Positions 43,482 through 52,797 of a stretch of 64,000 nucleotides of DNA are shown here, piece after piece. Made by a program: the position numbers and the translations under genes. Position 1 is the stretch's first letter, and each line of letters starts with the position of its first letter. The notes beneath the pieces were generated by a model. The model was given only the letters and a program-made list of their open reading frames with translations, ran no database searches and was not told the DNA's origin. This DNA comes from Arthrobacter sp. Edens01 (GTDB lineage Bacteria; Actinomycetota; Actinomycetes; Actinomycetales; Micrococcaceae), in contig NZ_LKIU01000005.1 of assembly GCF_001307035.1 (NCBI RefSeq), positions 916,300 through 980,299 on the forward strand. Direction: 5' to 3'.

Positions 43482-43511
43482 TTGGCGTAATTGCGTAACA
43501 TGCGGCACAAT
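43482..43511 (+). promoter_or_regulatory. Possible promoter TTGGCG-N18-CACAAT before the DUF3145 gene
   Basis: The -35 TTGGCG (43482-43487) and -10 CACAAT (43506-43511) have 18-bp spacing. Transcription would start near 43518, about 120 nt before the ATG. Confidence 0.5.
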
Positions 43512-43636
43512 GATGCTAGGTCTCACGTCTGCAGCCTATGCTTTCTGCAGATTGCGAGAGTATTACGGGCTCAGAACTTCCATACCGTGCAGTGCAGGTC
43601 GTTGGGGAAGACGCACCTACAGCTACGGAGGATGGA

Positions 43637-44140
43637 ATGACTGTTGTGATGGCGCACGGCGTATTGTTCGTGCACTCAGCCCCTTCTGCGTTGTGCCCGC
43701 ATATCGAATGGGCCATCGAATCCGTCGTTGAAAAGCGCACGGACTTTGAGTGGACCCCGCAGCCGGCCGCTCCCGGAATGGTCCGGGCGGAACTCGCCTG
43801 GGCCGGCCCGCAGGGTACCGGCTCGCTGTTGGCTTCAGCGCTGCGCGGCTGGGCCCACCTGCGCTATGAAGTCACCGAAGACCCCAGCGCCGGATCCGAC
43901 GGAAGCCGCTGGTCGCACACTCCGGAGCTCGGGATTTTCCACGCCACCACGGACGTGCACGGAAATATCATGGTCTCTGAGGACCGGATCCGGTATGCCT
44001 ACGAAAACGGAGCCGGAGATCCGGCCGCCGTCTACCACGAACTCTCGCTGGCACTCGGCGAAGCGTGGGACGATGAACTTGAGCCGTTCCGCCACGCGGC
44101 AGACGGCGCTCCCGTCCGCTGGCTCCACCAGGTCGGTTAA
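43637..44140 (+). CDS. DUF3145 family protein
   Basis: A 167-residue member of DUF3145, found almost only in actinobacteria and of unknown function. It is rich in acidic and aromatic residues (PSALCPHIEWAIESVV, LRGWAHLRYEVTEDP, SEDRIRYAYENGAGDPAA) and has no signal peptide or membrane segment. ATG 43637 has a textbook SD, GGAGG, 5 nt upstream, which decides the start over 43538. It is convergent with fabF, with a shared terminator. Confidence 0.92.
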   Translation: MTVVMAHGVLFVHSAPSALCPHIEWAIESVVEKRTDFEWTPQPAAPGMVRAELAWAGPQGTGSLLASALRGWAHLRYEVTEDPSAGSDGSRWSHTPELGIFHATTDVHGNIMVSEDRIRYAYENGAGDPAAVYHELSLALGEAWDDELEPFRHAADGAPVRWLHQVG

Positions 44141-44173
44141 TTAGGCGCCAGTTCAACAACTTACTCCGCAGCC

Positions 44174-44211
44174 AAAAAGGCCGGGACCCCCGTGAGGGGG
44201 CCCGGCCTTTT
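44174..44211. terminator. Bidirectional terminator between DUF3145 gene and fabF
   Basis: A long GC-rich stem, AAAGGCCGGG(A)CCCCC with its complement, around a GTGA loop. It is flanked by A and T runs, so it works in both directions. Confidence 0.9.
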
Positions 44212-44224
44212 GCGCTGCAGGATC

Positions 44225-45466
44225 CTAGTGGCTGCGCAGCGCCACAACAGCGTTGTGTCCGCCGAACCCAAAGGAGTTGTTCAGGGCCACGATGTCGCCG
44301 GAGGGAAGATTGCGGGCGGAGGTAACTACGTCCAGCGGAATCTCCGGATCCTGGTTATCCAGATTGATGGTCGCCGGTGCCTGCCGGGTATACACGGCCA
44401 TCGCGGTCATCACAGCTTCAACAGCACCTGACGCACCCAGCAGGTGGCCGGTCTGGGACTTGGTCGCTGAGACGGCTACGTTGTCCACGTGCGCACCCAG
44501 GGCCGTCTTGAGAGCGGTGTACTCAGGCTTGTCACCAACCGGAGTCGAGGTGGCGTGGGCATTCACGTGCACCACGTCTTCGGCCTGGGCACGCGCATCA
44601 TAGAGGGCAGCCTTCAGGGCGCGGGTGGCGCCAAGGCCCTCGGGATCCGGAGCGGTGATGTGGTAGGCATCTGCCGTGACTGCCGTGCCGGCGAGTTCGG
44701 CGTAGATACGGGCACCGCGCGCGACGGCGTGCTCTTCGGCTTCCAGGACGATTGCGCCTGCGCCCTCGCCCATCACAAAGCCATCGCGGTCCTTGTCGTA
44801 CGGGCGGGATGCACGCTCAGGGTCGTCGTTGCGGCGTGAGAGTGCCTGCATGGAAGCAAAGGACGCCAGCGGCATCGGGTGGATGGCAGCTTCAGCGCCG
44901 CCGCAGACCACAACGTCCGCTTTGCCGGACCGGATCAGTTCCAGGCCCTGGTGCAGGGACTCGGTGCCGGATGCGCAAGCGGACACCGGTGTGTGGGCGC
45001 CGGCCCGGGCGCCGAGGTCCAGGCTCACGGCAGCTGCAGGGCCGTTCGGCATCAGCATGGGAACAGTCATCGGAAGGACACGCCGGGGACCCTTTTCGCG
45101 CAGGGTGTCCCAGGCATCCAGCAGGGTCCACACCCCGCCGATTCCGGTGGCGAAGGAAACCGCCAGCCGGTCGTGGTCGACGTCGGTTTCCGCCAGGCCG
45201 GAATCGGCCCAGGCTTCACGGGACGCGACGACGGCGAACTGGGTGGAAGGATCCATCCGCTTAGCTTCTACGCGGGAGAGGACATCAGTGGCCGGCGTGG
45301 AAACGCGGGCCGCGAAGGTGACCGGGAGGGAGTACTTCTCAACCCAGTCGTCTTCCAGGGTGCGTGCACCGGAGACGCCCTTCAGGGCGTTCTTCCACAT
45401 GGTCGGGACATCTCCGCCGATCGGCGTGGTTGCGCCGAGGCCGGTAATGACTACTTTGCGGGCCAT
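44225..45466 (-). CDS. fabF: 3-oxoacyl-[acyl-carrier-protein] synthase II (FabF)
   Basis: Elongating condensing enzyme of FAS-II, 413 residues. Active-site Cys in SACASGTESLHQGLELI (about 163), His in NAHATSTPVGD (about 303) and His in QTGHLLGASGAVEAV (about 340). The N-terminus MARKVVITGLGATTPIGGD is standard. It is the last gene of the fabD-fabH-acpP-fabF group, separated from acpP by 101 bp that contain a strong hairpin. Confidence 0.96.
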   Translation of the reverse strand: MARKVVITGLGATTPIGGDVPTMWKNALKGVSGARTLEDDWVEKYSLPVTFAARVSTPATDVLSRVEAKRMDPSTQFAVVASREAWADSGLAETDVDHDRLAVSFATGIGGVWTLLDAWDTLREKGPRRVLPMTVPMLMPNGPAAAVSLDLGARAGAHTPVSACASGTESLHQGLELIRSGKADVVVCGGAEAAIHPMPLASFASMQALSRRNDDPERASRPYDKDRDGFVMGEGAGAIVLEAEEHAVARGARIYAELAGTAVTADAYHITAPDPEGLGATRALKAALYDARAQAEDVVHVNAHATSTPVGDKPEYTALKTALGAHVDNVAVSATKSQTGHLLGASGAVEAVMTAMAVYTRQAPATINLDNQDPEIPLDVVTSARNLPSGDIVALNNSFGFGGHNAVVALRSH

Positions 45467-45529
45467 GATTCACTCTCTCGGAAAATTGGGGGCGCACCCT
45501 TGAACGGGTGCAGCGGGTGGTGCTGCAAA

Positions 45530-45559
45530 GGGCGGCCGCCGCACCGGCAGCGGCCGCCC
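45530..45559 (-). terminator. GC hairpin between acpP and fabF (attenuator candidate)
   Basis: A perfect 10-bp stem, GGGCGGCCGC and its complement, around a 10-nt loop, begins 8 nt after the acpP stop. On the transcribed strand it is followed only by TTTGC, so it may terminate partially and/or stabilise the acpP message. Confidence 0.55.
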
Positions 45560-45567
45560 CTCACGAA

Positions 45568-45813
45568 CTACGCCTGGGCGTTGGAGATGAAGTCGACGGC
45601 GTCGCCAACGGTCTTCAGGTTCTTGACCTCTTCGTCGGGGATGCGCACGCCGAACTTCTCTTCAGCGTTGACCACGATGGTCATCATCGAGATCGAGTCG
45701 ATGTCCAGGTCATCCGTGAAGGACTTGTCCAGCTCAACGGCCTCGGGGGCCAGGCCGGTTTCCTCGTTCACGATCTCTGCGAGACCGGCCAGGATTTCTT
45801 CATTGCTAGCCAT
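45568..45813 (-). CDS. acpP: Acyl carrier protein
   Basis: An 81-residue acidic ACP carrying the growing acyl chain on 4'-phosphopantetheine. The attachment serine is Ser40 in DLDIDSISMM (the usual DSL reads DSI). ATG 45813 has AAAAAAGGAG upstream. The frame stays open upstream to 46200, but those residues are an artefact within fabH. Confidence 0.96.
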   Translation of the reverse strand: MASNEEILAGLAEIVNEETGLAPEAVELDKSFTDDLDIDSISMMTIVVNAEEKFGVRIPDEEVKNLKTVGDAVDFISNAQA

Positions 45814-45890
45814 GGGGGCTCCTTTTTTCGTTGGTACCGGTGCTGGACCGGCGTGGGTTTTCCAACCGCCGAGACGGTGTGGCTTGGAAA

Positions 45891-46952
45891 CTAGGGGAGG
45901 ACAACAACCTGGGCGCCGAAGACCAGGCCGGCGCCAAAGCCGATCTGCAGCGAGAGCTTCCCGCTGAGTTCGGGGTGCTCGCTGAGCAGGCGGTGGGTGG
46001 CAAGCGGGATGGATGCTGCGGAGGTGTTGCCGGCGTCGGCGATGTCCCGGGCAATGACAACGGACTCGGGGAGCTTCAGCTGCTTGGCCATTTCGTCGAT
46101 GATCCGCATGTTGGCCTGGTGGGGAACAAAGGCACCGAGGTCCTCGGCAGTGATACCGGCGGCGTCGAGTGCCTGCTGCGCGGACTTTGCCATTTCCCAT
46201 ACAGCCCAGCGGAATACCGTCTGGCCGTCCTGGCGGAGGGTGGGCCAGAGCTTGGTTTCGCGTTCAGCCAGCACGGAGGCAGGCAGTGTTCCTTCGGCCT
46301 CGGCGGCCAGGGACAGTTCGCGGATCTCCAGCATTGAATGCGTCATGCCGATGGCTCCGGACTTGCTGCCGTCCGAGCCCCATACCGACGGACCGATGCC
46401 CGGAGTGTCTGACGGGCCGATGACAACAGCGCCGGCGCCGTCGCCCAGCAGGAAGGAGATGGTGCGCTCGGTGTTGTCGATGAAGTCCGAAAGCTTTTCG
46501 ACACCAACAACCAGTACGTACTTGGCTGCGCCCGACCGGACAAGGGCATCTGCCTGGGCAATGCCGTAGCAGTAGCCGGCACAGGCTGCGGAAACGTCAT
46601 ACGCCGGTGCGGGAGTGGCACCCAGCCGGTCCGCTATCTGTGCGGCCGCCGACGGGGTGGCGAAGGGATGCGTGACGGTGGAGACGATCACTGCATCAAG
46701 GGCCGATCCGTCGATCCCGGCGTGGGCCAGGGCGTCGCGTCCGGCCATCTCAGCCATGTCTACTACGGAGGTGCCCTTGTCTGCCCGGTGCCGGGTGACG
46801 ATGCCGGTGCGCTGGCGGATCCACTCGTCGGAGGACTCGATCCACTGGCACACATCGTCATTGCTGACGATCACGTCGGGCCGGAAAGCCCCAATGCCGT
46901 GGATACGGCTGAATTCGTTGACCGGGGACTGCTTCAGGGTGGGCGTGCTCAC
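45891..46952 (-). CDS. fabH: 3-oxoacyl-[acyl-carrier-protein] synthase III (FabH)
   Basis: Initiates FAS-II by condensing an acyl-CoA primer with malonyl-ACP. The 353-residue protein has catalytic Cys in SAACAGYCYG (about 124), His in VPHQANMRII and Asn in DAGNTSAAS. Actinobacterial FabH enzymes usually accept branched primers. The GTG overlaps the fabD stop by 4 nt. It is a distant homologue of OleA at 14.4-15.5 kb. Confidence 0.96.
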   Translation of the reverse strand: MSTPTLKQSPVNEFSRIHGIGAFRPDVIVSNDDVCQWIESSDEWIRQRTGIVTRHRADKGTSVVDMAEMAGRDALAHAGIDGSALDAVIVSTVTHPFATPSAAAQIADRLGATPAPAYDVSAACAGYCYGIAQADALVRSGAAKYVLVVGVEKLSDFIDNTERTISFLLGDGAGAVVIGPSDTPGIGPSVWGSDGSKSGAIGMTHSMLEIRELSLAAEAEGTLPASVLAERETKLWPTLRQDGQTVFRWAVWEMAKSAQQALDAAGITAEDLGAFVPHQANMRIIDEMAKQLKLPESVVIARDIADAGNTSAASIPLATHRLLSEHPELSGKLSLQIGFGAGLVFGAQVVVLP

Positions 46953-47905
46953 GCGTTACCTTCTTGGGTTGTAACTGCTGCCGCGCCGGAATGCTCGGCC
47001 ACAAAGGCACGGGCAGCGGCGAGGTCTTCGGGGGATTTCAGGGCCAGGGAGGGGACGCCGCGCATACCGCGCCTGGCGAGCCCGGTAAGGGTACCGGCCG
47101 GCGGAAGTTCCAGTATCCCGGTGACGCCCATGGCTGTCATGGTCTCCATGCAGGCGTCCCAGCGAACCGGGCGTGAAACCTGGGCGATGAGGCTGTCCAG
47201 GTTGGCTTCACCGCTCACTACCGCGGCGCCGTCGTAGTTGGACAGCAGGGTCGGCAGGGGCTGGGCGGGGGAGAGCGAGGGGCGCAGGGCTTCGAGCACG
47301 CTCAGCGCCGGTTCCATGTGGGTGGTGTGGAAGGCCCCGGCCACCTTGAGCGGAATGACCCGCGCCTTCGCCGGCGGGTTCGCGGACAGCTCCTGGAGCT
47401 GTTCGAGTGTTCCTGCTGCCACGGTCTGCCCGCCGCCGTTGGCATTGGCAGCGGTGAGGCCGAGTCCGTCCAGGACCCTGGCGACGTCCTCGGGGTCACC
47501 GCCGAGTATGGCGGACATGCCGGTGGGAACCTCGGCAGCTGCGCGGGCCATTGCATTGGCGCGCTCCCGGACAAAGAGCAGCGCGTCCTGTTCGGTCAGG
47601 GCGCCTGCTACGGCGGAAGCGGTGATTTCACCAACGGAGTGACCGGCGACGACGGTTGCTGCGGTCAGAGCGCCGGTGTCCAGCAGCTGCCTGGCTGCGA
47701 TCAGTCCCGCCGCCACGATCAGCGGCTGGGCGACGGCGGTGTCCTTGATCGTTTCTTCATCCGAGACGGTGCCGTGGGCAACGAGGTCAAGGCCCGCGGT
47801 GTCCGAGAGCGCTTCGAGGTGCTCCCGCACTCCGGGCAGTTCCAGCCACGGAGCGAGGAAGCCTGGCGTTTGTGACCCCTGGCCGGGGCAGACGATTGCA
47901 AGCAC
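46949..47905 (-). CDS. fabD: Malonyl-CoA:ACP transacylase (FabD)
   Basis: Loads malonyl groups onto ACP. The 318-residue protein has the N-terminal CPGQGSQTPGF, the nucleophile serine in VVAGHSVGEITA (about 92) and the catalytic His in GAFHTTHME (about 193). GTG 47905 is used, with GGAAAG upstream. It is the first gene of the fab operon, 109 bp after fasR. An inverted repeat shared with the fasR promoter region lies in that gap. Confidence 0.96.
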   Translation of the reverse strand: MLAIVCPGQGSQTPGFLAPWLELPGVREHLEALSDTAGLDLVAHGTVSDEETIKDTAVAQPLIVAAGLIAARQLLDTGALTAATVVAGHSVGEITASAVAGALTEQDALLFVRERANAMARAAAEVPTGMSAILGGDPEDVARVLDGLGLTAANANGGGQTVAAGTLEQLQELSANPPAKARVIPLKVAGAFHTTHMEPALSVLEALRPSLSPAQPLPTLLSNYDGAAVVSGEANLDSLIAQVSRPVRWDACMETMTAMGVTGILELPPAGTLTGLARRGMRGVPSLALKSPEDLAAARAFVAEHSGAAAVTTQEGNA

Positions 47906-47972
47906 GTATCAAGCTTTCCAAAGAGGGACAGGTTTGCCGGGTGTTTAGGTGAACCAAGCTCACCGAGGCGCG

Positions 47973-47989
47973 TTGTAGGAAGTCTACAA
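47973..47989. promoter_or_regulatory. Inverted repeat TTGTAG-GAAGT-CTACAA, candidate FasR operator
   Basis: Perfect 6-bp arms with a 5-bp spacer, 68 bp upstream of the fabD start. A variant, TTGTGT-GAAGG-CTACAA, is found at 49282-49298, upstream of fasR. This is the expected pattern for a fatty-acid-synthesis regulator that controls itself and the fab genes. Confidence 0.6.
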
Positions 47990-48014
47990 GTGGTGCGCAG
48001 GTGGGCAAGTGCGT

Positions 48015-49244
48015 TTAGGAGCGGGCTGCCTGCCGTTCGGGAACGGCCTTGCCCGCCGGTGAAAGCCGCCCGACGACGAGGGCGGTCTGCAGTACGAAGG
48101 CTTCGCGGGGCAGCATGGGATCCCATCCGGTGATATCGCAGACGCGGCGAAGCCGGTAGCGGACAGTGTTGGCGTGCACGAACAGTTCGCGGGCCGTGGC
48201 CTCCAGGGAGTGCCCGAGGGAGAGGTAGGCGGAGAGTGTTTCAGCCAAGCCGTTGGAGGCGGCCAGCAGGGGCCGGTAGATGCTGCGGACCAGCGCCTTG
48301 CGTGCCGTGTCATCACCGGACATGACCCGCTCCGGCCAGAGGTCGTCGGCGGCCACCGGGCGGGGCGCCGCGGGCCAGGCCCGGGCAGCAGTCAGGCCGG
48401 CAAATGCCGCCTGGGCGGACGGGCCCGCTTCAACGAGTGATTCCGCAGGGGGCCCGTAAACAACCGGGCCGGGGCCGAACAGATCTGCCAGCCGGGACAG
48501 GGCGCCGGACTTTTCGCTCATGCCGCCCAGCACCAGGATCAGCCTGTCTCCCTGGATGCCCACGAGGGTGTCTTCGGCCAGGCGTCCTGCCACCCGCCGC
48601 AGTTCGTTGACGAAGGAGGGGCTGGGATCCGCTGGCGAGCTGCCAACAATGACGGTCACTCCGGCGGTGGAAGTCCAGCCGACGGCGGCGATGCGGGAGC
48701 GAAGGGCATCCGAGCTTTCCCCGCGGAGAATTGCATCCACTACAAGGGCTTCCAGCCGGGTATCCCAGGCGCCGCGCGTTTCTGCGGCGCGGGCGTAGAC
48801 GTCCGCTGCTGCGAAGGCCACCTCCCGTGAATAGCGGAGAACTGCTTCGCGCAGCGGTCCCTGCACGGAACCGGCGGCCAGCTCGGGCACGCGGTCTTCC
48901 ACTACCTGCACGACCACACGGATCAGTGCCAGCGCCTTTTGCAGGCTGATGGCGCGGGTCAGTTCGGTGGGGGCGGTGCCAAAGACATCGCTGAGGACCC
49001 ATGCCGGGGAGGCGGGACGTTCGTACCAGTTGACGAAGGAGGCAATGCCCTTCTGGGCCACCATTCCCAGCGCAGAGCGCTCATCCGGCCGCAGTCCCCG
49101 GTACCAGGGGAGGGAGACATCGAGCTGTTTGAGGGTGGCGGTGGAGAGCTTGCCGATGTTGGCTTTGAGCCGCTCCAGGATCAGTGGATCGGCACCGCTT
49201 TGCGGCGCCTTTGTTTCCTGTGGCGTACTGCGGGTCACTGGCAT
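48015..49244 (-). CDS. fasR: FasR-type regulator of fatty acid synthesis (PucR/CdaR family)
   Basis: A 409-residue protein with a PucR-type C-terminal helix-turn-helix: SLGHSLEATARELFVHANT (about 345-363) followed by VRYRLRRVCDITGWDP. The middle region is a degenerate GGDEF-like domain. In Streptomyces, FasR of this architecture sits next to fabD-fabH-acpP-fabF and activates it; the same order is kept here. ATG 49244. The binding site is predicted from paired inverted repeats at 47973 and 49282. It has no recognisable ligand pocket. Confidence 0.88.
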   Translation of the reverse strand: MPVTRSTPQETKAPQSGADPLILERLKANIGKLSTATLKQLDVSLPWYRGLRPDERSALGMVAQKGIASFVNWYERPASPAWVLSDVFGTAPTELTRAISLQKALALIRVVVQVVEDRVPELAAGSVQGPLREAVLRYSREVAFAAADVYARAAETRGAWDTRLEALVVDAILRGESSDALRSRIAAVGWTSTAGVTVIVGSSPADPSPSFVNELRRVAGRLAEDTLVGIQGDRLILVLGGMSEKSGALSRLADLFGPGPVVYGPPAESLVEAGPSAQAAFAGLTAARAWPAAPRPVAADDLWPERVMSGDDTARKALVRSIYRPLLAASNGLAETLSAYLSLGHSLEATARELFVHANTVRYRLRRVCDITGWDPMLPREAFVLQTALVVGRLSPAGKAVPERQAARS

Positions 49245-49281
49245 CCTCGAAGCTTACGGCCTTCGGTCTCCAACCTCCATT

Positions 49282-49298
49282 TTGTGTGAAGGCTACAA
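49282..49298. promoter_or_regulatory. Second candidate FasR operator (TTGTGT-GAAGG-CTACAA)
   Basis: It matches the repeat upstream of fabD in the right arm (6/6), most of the spacer (4/5) and part of the left arm (4/6). It lies 38 bp upstream of the fasR start and 32 bp past the end of aceE. Confidence 0.5.
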
Positions 49299-49329
49299 CT
49301 GTGAGTCTCCCGCCCTGCCGCCGTCGGGC

Positions 49330-52068
49330 CTAGGCGTCACCCCCGGCGTTGCCGCTGGTGCCCTTGGTGACATCCAGCAGGTGGTACCGGCTGATCGCTT
49401 CGGAGGGTGCCTTGGAATCGACTTCGCCGCGGCGGGCGAGCATTTCCAGGGCACGGACCACCACGGAGTGGCTGTCGATCTTGAAGAAACGCCTGGCTGC
49501 AGCCCGTGTGTCGGCGAAGCCGAACCCGTCAGCGCCCAGGGACGCGAACTCGTTTGGCAGGAACTGGCGAATCTGGTCCGGAACGGCTTTCATGTAGTCC
49601 GAAGTTGCCACCACCGGACCGGTCGCACCGGCCATCTGCTGGGTTACGAACGGCACCCTGGGTTCCTCATCGGGGTGCAGGAAGGCTTCTTCCTCAGCAG
49701 CCAGGCCATCGCGGCGCAGTTCGTTCCACGAAGTCACCGACCACACATCCGCCGAAACCTTCCAGTCCTCGGCCAGGAGCCGCTGGGCTTCCAGCGCCCA
49801 CGGCACGCCGACACCGGAGGCGAGCAGCTGGGTGCGCGGCCCGTCAATCGACGCGGGGGAGAGCAGGTAGATACCCCGGATCACACCTTCAACGTCCAGA
49901 TCCTCCGGTGCCTTGGGCTGAAGGATCGGTTCGTTGTACGCCATGATGTTGTAAATGACGTTCGGGTCCTTGGAATCCGGACCGTACATGTCATCCAGGC
50001 CCTGGCGCACAATGTGGCCGATCTCGTAGCCATAGGCCGGATCGTAGGTCTTCACCGCGGGGTTGGTGGAGGCCAGGATCGGGGAGTGGCCGTCGGCGTG
50101 CTGCAGGCCTTCGCCGGTAAGGGTGGTGCGGCCGGCAGTTGCGGAGACCATAAATCCGCGGGCCATCTGGTCAGCTGCTGCCCAGATGAAGTCCCCCGTG
50201 CGCTGGAACCCGAACATCGAGTAGAAGATGTAGACCGGAATCAGCGGCACGCCCTGCGTTGCGTATGAGGTGCCCGCGGCGGTGAAGGCCGCTATTGACC
50301 CGGCCTCGTTGATGCCAACATGCACAATCTGGCCCTGGGGTGATTCCTTGTACGCCAGCACCAGGTCCCGGTCCACGGAAAGATAGTTCTGGCCCTGGGG
50401 GTTGTAGATCTTCGCCGTCGGGAAGAACGAGTCCATGCCGAACGTCCGGGCTTCATCCGGGATGATCGGCACAATCCTCATACCGAACTCCTTGTCCCGC
50501 ATCAGGTCCTTGAGCAGCCGCACAAACGCCATGGTGCTGGCCGCCAGCTGCTTGCCGGAGCCGCGGTTCGCAACCTCGTAGGACTTCTCTCCGGGGAGAT
50601 GGATCGGCTTGTAGTCCGTGCGGCGTTCCGGGAGGAACCCGCCGAGTTCACGGCGCCGGTCCAGCATGTACCTGATCTCCGGTGCCTGCGGCCCCGGGTT
50701 GTAGTACGGCGGCTGGTACGGGTCCGCTTCGAGCTGCTCGTCGGTGATCGGGATTCGGAGTGAGTCCCGGAACAGCTTGAGGTCATCCAGGGTGAGCTTC
50801 TTCATCTGGTGCGTGGCGTTGCGCGCTTCGAAGTGCGGACCGAGGCCGTAGCCCTTGACCGTATGGGCCAGGATGACGGTGGGCTTTCCCTTGAACTCCA
50901 GCGCCGCCTTATAGGCCGCGTAAACCTTCCGGTAGTCGTGCCCGCCGCGCTTCAGGTTCCAGATGTCGTCATCGGAAAGACCGGACACCATGGCCTTGGT
51001 CTGCGGGCTCTTCCCAAAGAAGTGGTCGCGGATAAACCCGCCGGACTCGCCCTTGTAGGTCTGGTAGTCGCCGTCGACCGTCGAATTCATGATGTCCACC
51101 AGCGCGCCGTCGTCGTCGGCGGCGAGCAGCGGGTCCCACTCGCGGCCCCAGAGAACTTTGATGACGTTCCAGCCGGCACCGCGGAAGAACGCCTCGAGTT
51201 CCTGGACAATCTTGCCGTTGCCGCGCACCGGACCATCCAGCCGCTGCAGGTTTGCGTTCACTACGAAGGTGAGGTTGTCCAGCTTGTCGTTGGCCGCCAC
51301 ATGGAGCAGGCCGCGTGATTCCGGCTCATCCATCTCACCGTCACCCAGGAACGCCCAGACGTGCTGGTTGGAGGTGTCCTTCATGCCGCGGTTGTCCATG
51401 TAGCGGTTCAGCTGTGCCTGGTAGATCGCGTTCATGGGACCAATGCCCATGGAAACGGTGGGGAACTCCCAGAAGTCCGGCATGTTCCGCGGGTGCGGAT
51501 AGGACGAAAGGCCGTGGCCTTCGCGGGACTTCTCCTGACGGAACCCGTTCAGGTCCTCTTCAGTCAGCCGTCCTTCGAGGAAGGCGCGGGCATACATTCC
51601 CGGCGCAGCGTGCCCCTGGAAGAAGACCTGGTCGCCTCCGCCGGGGGCATCCTTGCCGCGGAAGAAGTGGTTCATGCCCACTTCATAGAGGGTGGCAGCA
51701 CCCGCGAAAGTGGAGATATGGCCGCCGACGCCGATGCCCGGGCGCTGCGCCCGGTGCACCATGATTGCAGCGTTCCAGCGCATCCAGGCCCGGAACCTCC
51801 GTTCAATCTCCTCGTCGCCGGGAAAATCGGGTTCCTGGTCCACCGGAATGGTGTTCACGTAGTCCGTGGTGGTCACCATGGGAACGCCTACGGAATGCGC
51901 ACCGGCCCGCTGCAGGAGCGTGCGCATGATGAACTGGGCCCGTTCGGTTCCCTCGGTGCGGATCAGGTCATCCAGGGACTGGACCCATTCGGAGGTCTCT
52001 TCGGGATCATTGTCGGGCAGCTGGCCGGTGAGCCCGCTGAGGATATCCGTCTTGTCTTCTGCGGCCAC
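49330..52068 (-). CDS. aceE: Pyruvate dehydrogenase E1 component, homodimeric (AceE)
   Basis: A 912-residue thiamine-diphosphate enzyme that decarboxylates pyruvate and passes the acetyl group to E2 lipoate, feeding acetyl-CoA to fatty acid synthesis. It is the single-chain E1 of proteobacteria and actinobacteria. The ThDP motif is [12 protein letters not shown] (near residue 248-259). [15 protein letters not shown] and [15 protein letters not shown] are characteristic. The GTG start has AGGAG 6 nt upstream. It is transcribed toward fasR and the fab genes with no clear terminator between. Confidence 0.97.
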   Translation of the reverse strand: MAAEDKTDILSGLTGQLPDNDPEETSEWVQSLDDLIRTEGTERAQFIMRTLLQRAGAHSVGVPMVTTTDYVNTIPVDQEPDFPGDEEIERRFRAWMRWNAAIMVHRAQRPGIGVGGHISTFAGAATLYEVGMNHFFRGKDAPGGGDQVFFQGHAAPGMYARAFLEGRLTEEDLNGFRQEKSREGHGLSSYPHPRNMPDFWEFPTVSMGIGPMNAIYQAQLNRYMDNRGMKDTSNQHVWAFLGDGEMDEPESRGLLHVAANDKLDNLTFVVNANLQRLDGPVRGNGKIVQELEAFFRGAGWNVIKVLWGREWDPLLAADDDGALVDIMNSTVDGDYQTYKGESGGFIRDHFFGKSPQTKAMVSGLSDDDIWNLKRGGHDYRKVYAAYKAALEFKGKPTVILAHTVKGYGLGPHFEARNATHQMKKLTLDDLKLFRDSLRIPITDEQLEADPYQPPYYNPGPQAPEIRYMLDRRRELGGFLPERRTDYKPIHLPGEKSYEVANRGSGKQLAASTMAFVRLLKDLMRDKEFGMRIVPIIPDEARTFGMDSFFPTAKIYNPQGQNYLSVDRDLVLAYKESPQGQIVHVGINEAGSIAAFTAAGTSYATQGVPLIPVYIFYSMFGFQRTGDFIWAAADQMARGFMVSATAGRTTLTGEGLQHADGHSPILASTNPAVKTYDPAYGYEIGHIVRQGLDDMYGPDSKDPNVIYNIMAYNEPILQPKAPEDLDVEGVIRGIYLLSPASIDGPRTQLLASGVGVPWALEAQRLLAEDWKVSADVWSVTSWNELRRDGLAAEEEAFLHPDEEPRVPFVTQQMAGATGPVVATSDYMKAVPDQIRQFLPNEFASLGADGFGFADTRAAARRFFKIDSHSVVVRALEMLARRGEVDSKAPSEAISRYHLLDVTKGTSGNAGGDA

Positions 52069-52372
52069 GAAACTCTCCTATGCACAGGTGGTGCCTGGAA
52101 CCTGCCGCTGCGGGGGTCCTTTGCCTGCGGGGACGTTTCCGCGGTCGGCCGGATGCCGGGGACATACGCGCCGCGGGTACCCGCCGTGCGTGTCCTTTTA
52201 GCCACTGTAGACCGGCAGCCGCGGCTTGCGTAGCCTTCCCGGCGAAGGCCGTTCCCGGTCCGTGGAACCCTTGAAGCTTGCCGGTTAAAGGTGTTCCCTT
52301 GAGTCAGGAAAAGGGCAGTTCGGGCCAAGATGTGATTCCCTTGTATTTATGCAGTCAACCAGGAGGAGTGAA
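52069..52372. other. 304-bp divergent intergenic region between aceE and the DUF3052 gene
   Basis: No coding frame of note. It holds the SDs of both flanking genes, a perfect inverted repeat GCCTTC-CCGGC-GAAGGC (52233-52249), and on the minus strand a GAAGGCTAC half-site (52230-52238) resembling the proposed FasR site. A minus-strand TACAGT (52205-52210) could be the aceE -10. No strong -35 boxes were found. Confidence 0.5.
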
Positions 52373-52792
52373 GTGAGCGAGGCCGATGCCGTCACAGAGA
52401 AAAACGTGGCGGAAAGAATGGGTTTCAAAGACGGCGACCTGATTCAGGAATTCGGCTACGACGAGGACGTGGACTTCGATCTCCGTGAGGACCTCGAAGA
52501 GCTGTCCGGCGGTGAGCTCCTTACCGAGGACGACCATGAGGTTGTTGACGGAGTGATCCTGTGGTGGCGGTCCGATGACGGCGACCTCGTGGATGCGCTG
52601 GTAGATTCCCTGACCACGCTCGACGACGGCGGCGTTGTGTGGGTACTGACCCCCAAGTCCGGCCGGGACGGATATGTTCCGCCGGCAGACATCGAAGAAG
52701 CGGCACCGACGGCCGGGCTGCACGTGACCACCTCTCCCGGCGTCAGCCAGGACTGGGCAGCCACCCGACTGGTCAGCCGCAGGAAGAAGTAG
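52373..52792 (+). CDS. DUF3052 family protein
   Basis: A 139-residue very acidic protein of DUF3052, restricted to actinobacteria, of unknown function and often encoded beside aceE as here. It has an acidic N-terminal segment (GYDEDVDFDLREDLEEL) and the conserved VVDGVILWWRSDDGDLVDAL. GTG 52373 is preferred over ATG 52349 because AGGAGGAG ends about 5 nt before it. It leads a run with the peroxiredoxin and sirtuin genes. Confidence 0.92.
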   Translation: MSEADAVTEKNVAERMGFKDGDLIQEFGYDEDVDFDLREDLEELSGGELLTEDDHEVVDGVILWWRSDDGDLVDALVDSLTTLDDGGVVWVLTPKSGRDGYVPPADIEEAAPTAGLHVTTSPGVSQDWAATRLVSRRKK

Positions 52793-52797
52793 CCGGC

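Noticed and set aside
45814-46200. Upstream extension of acpP to 46200
   Set aside because: It lies within the end of fabH and is not ACP-like; the SD before ATG 45813 decides the start.
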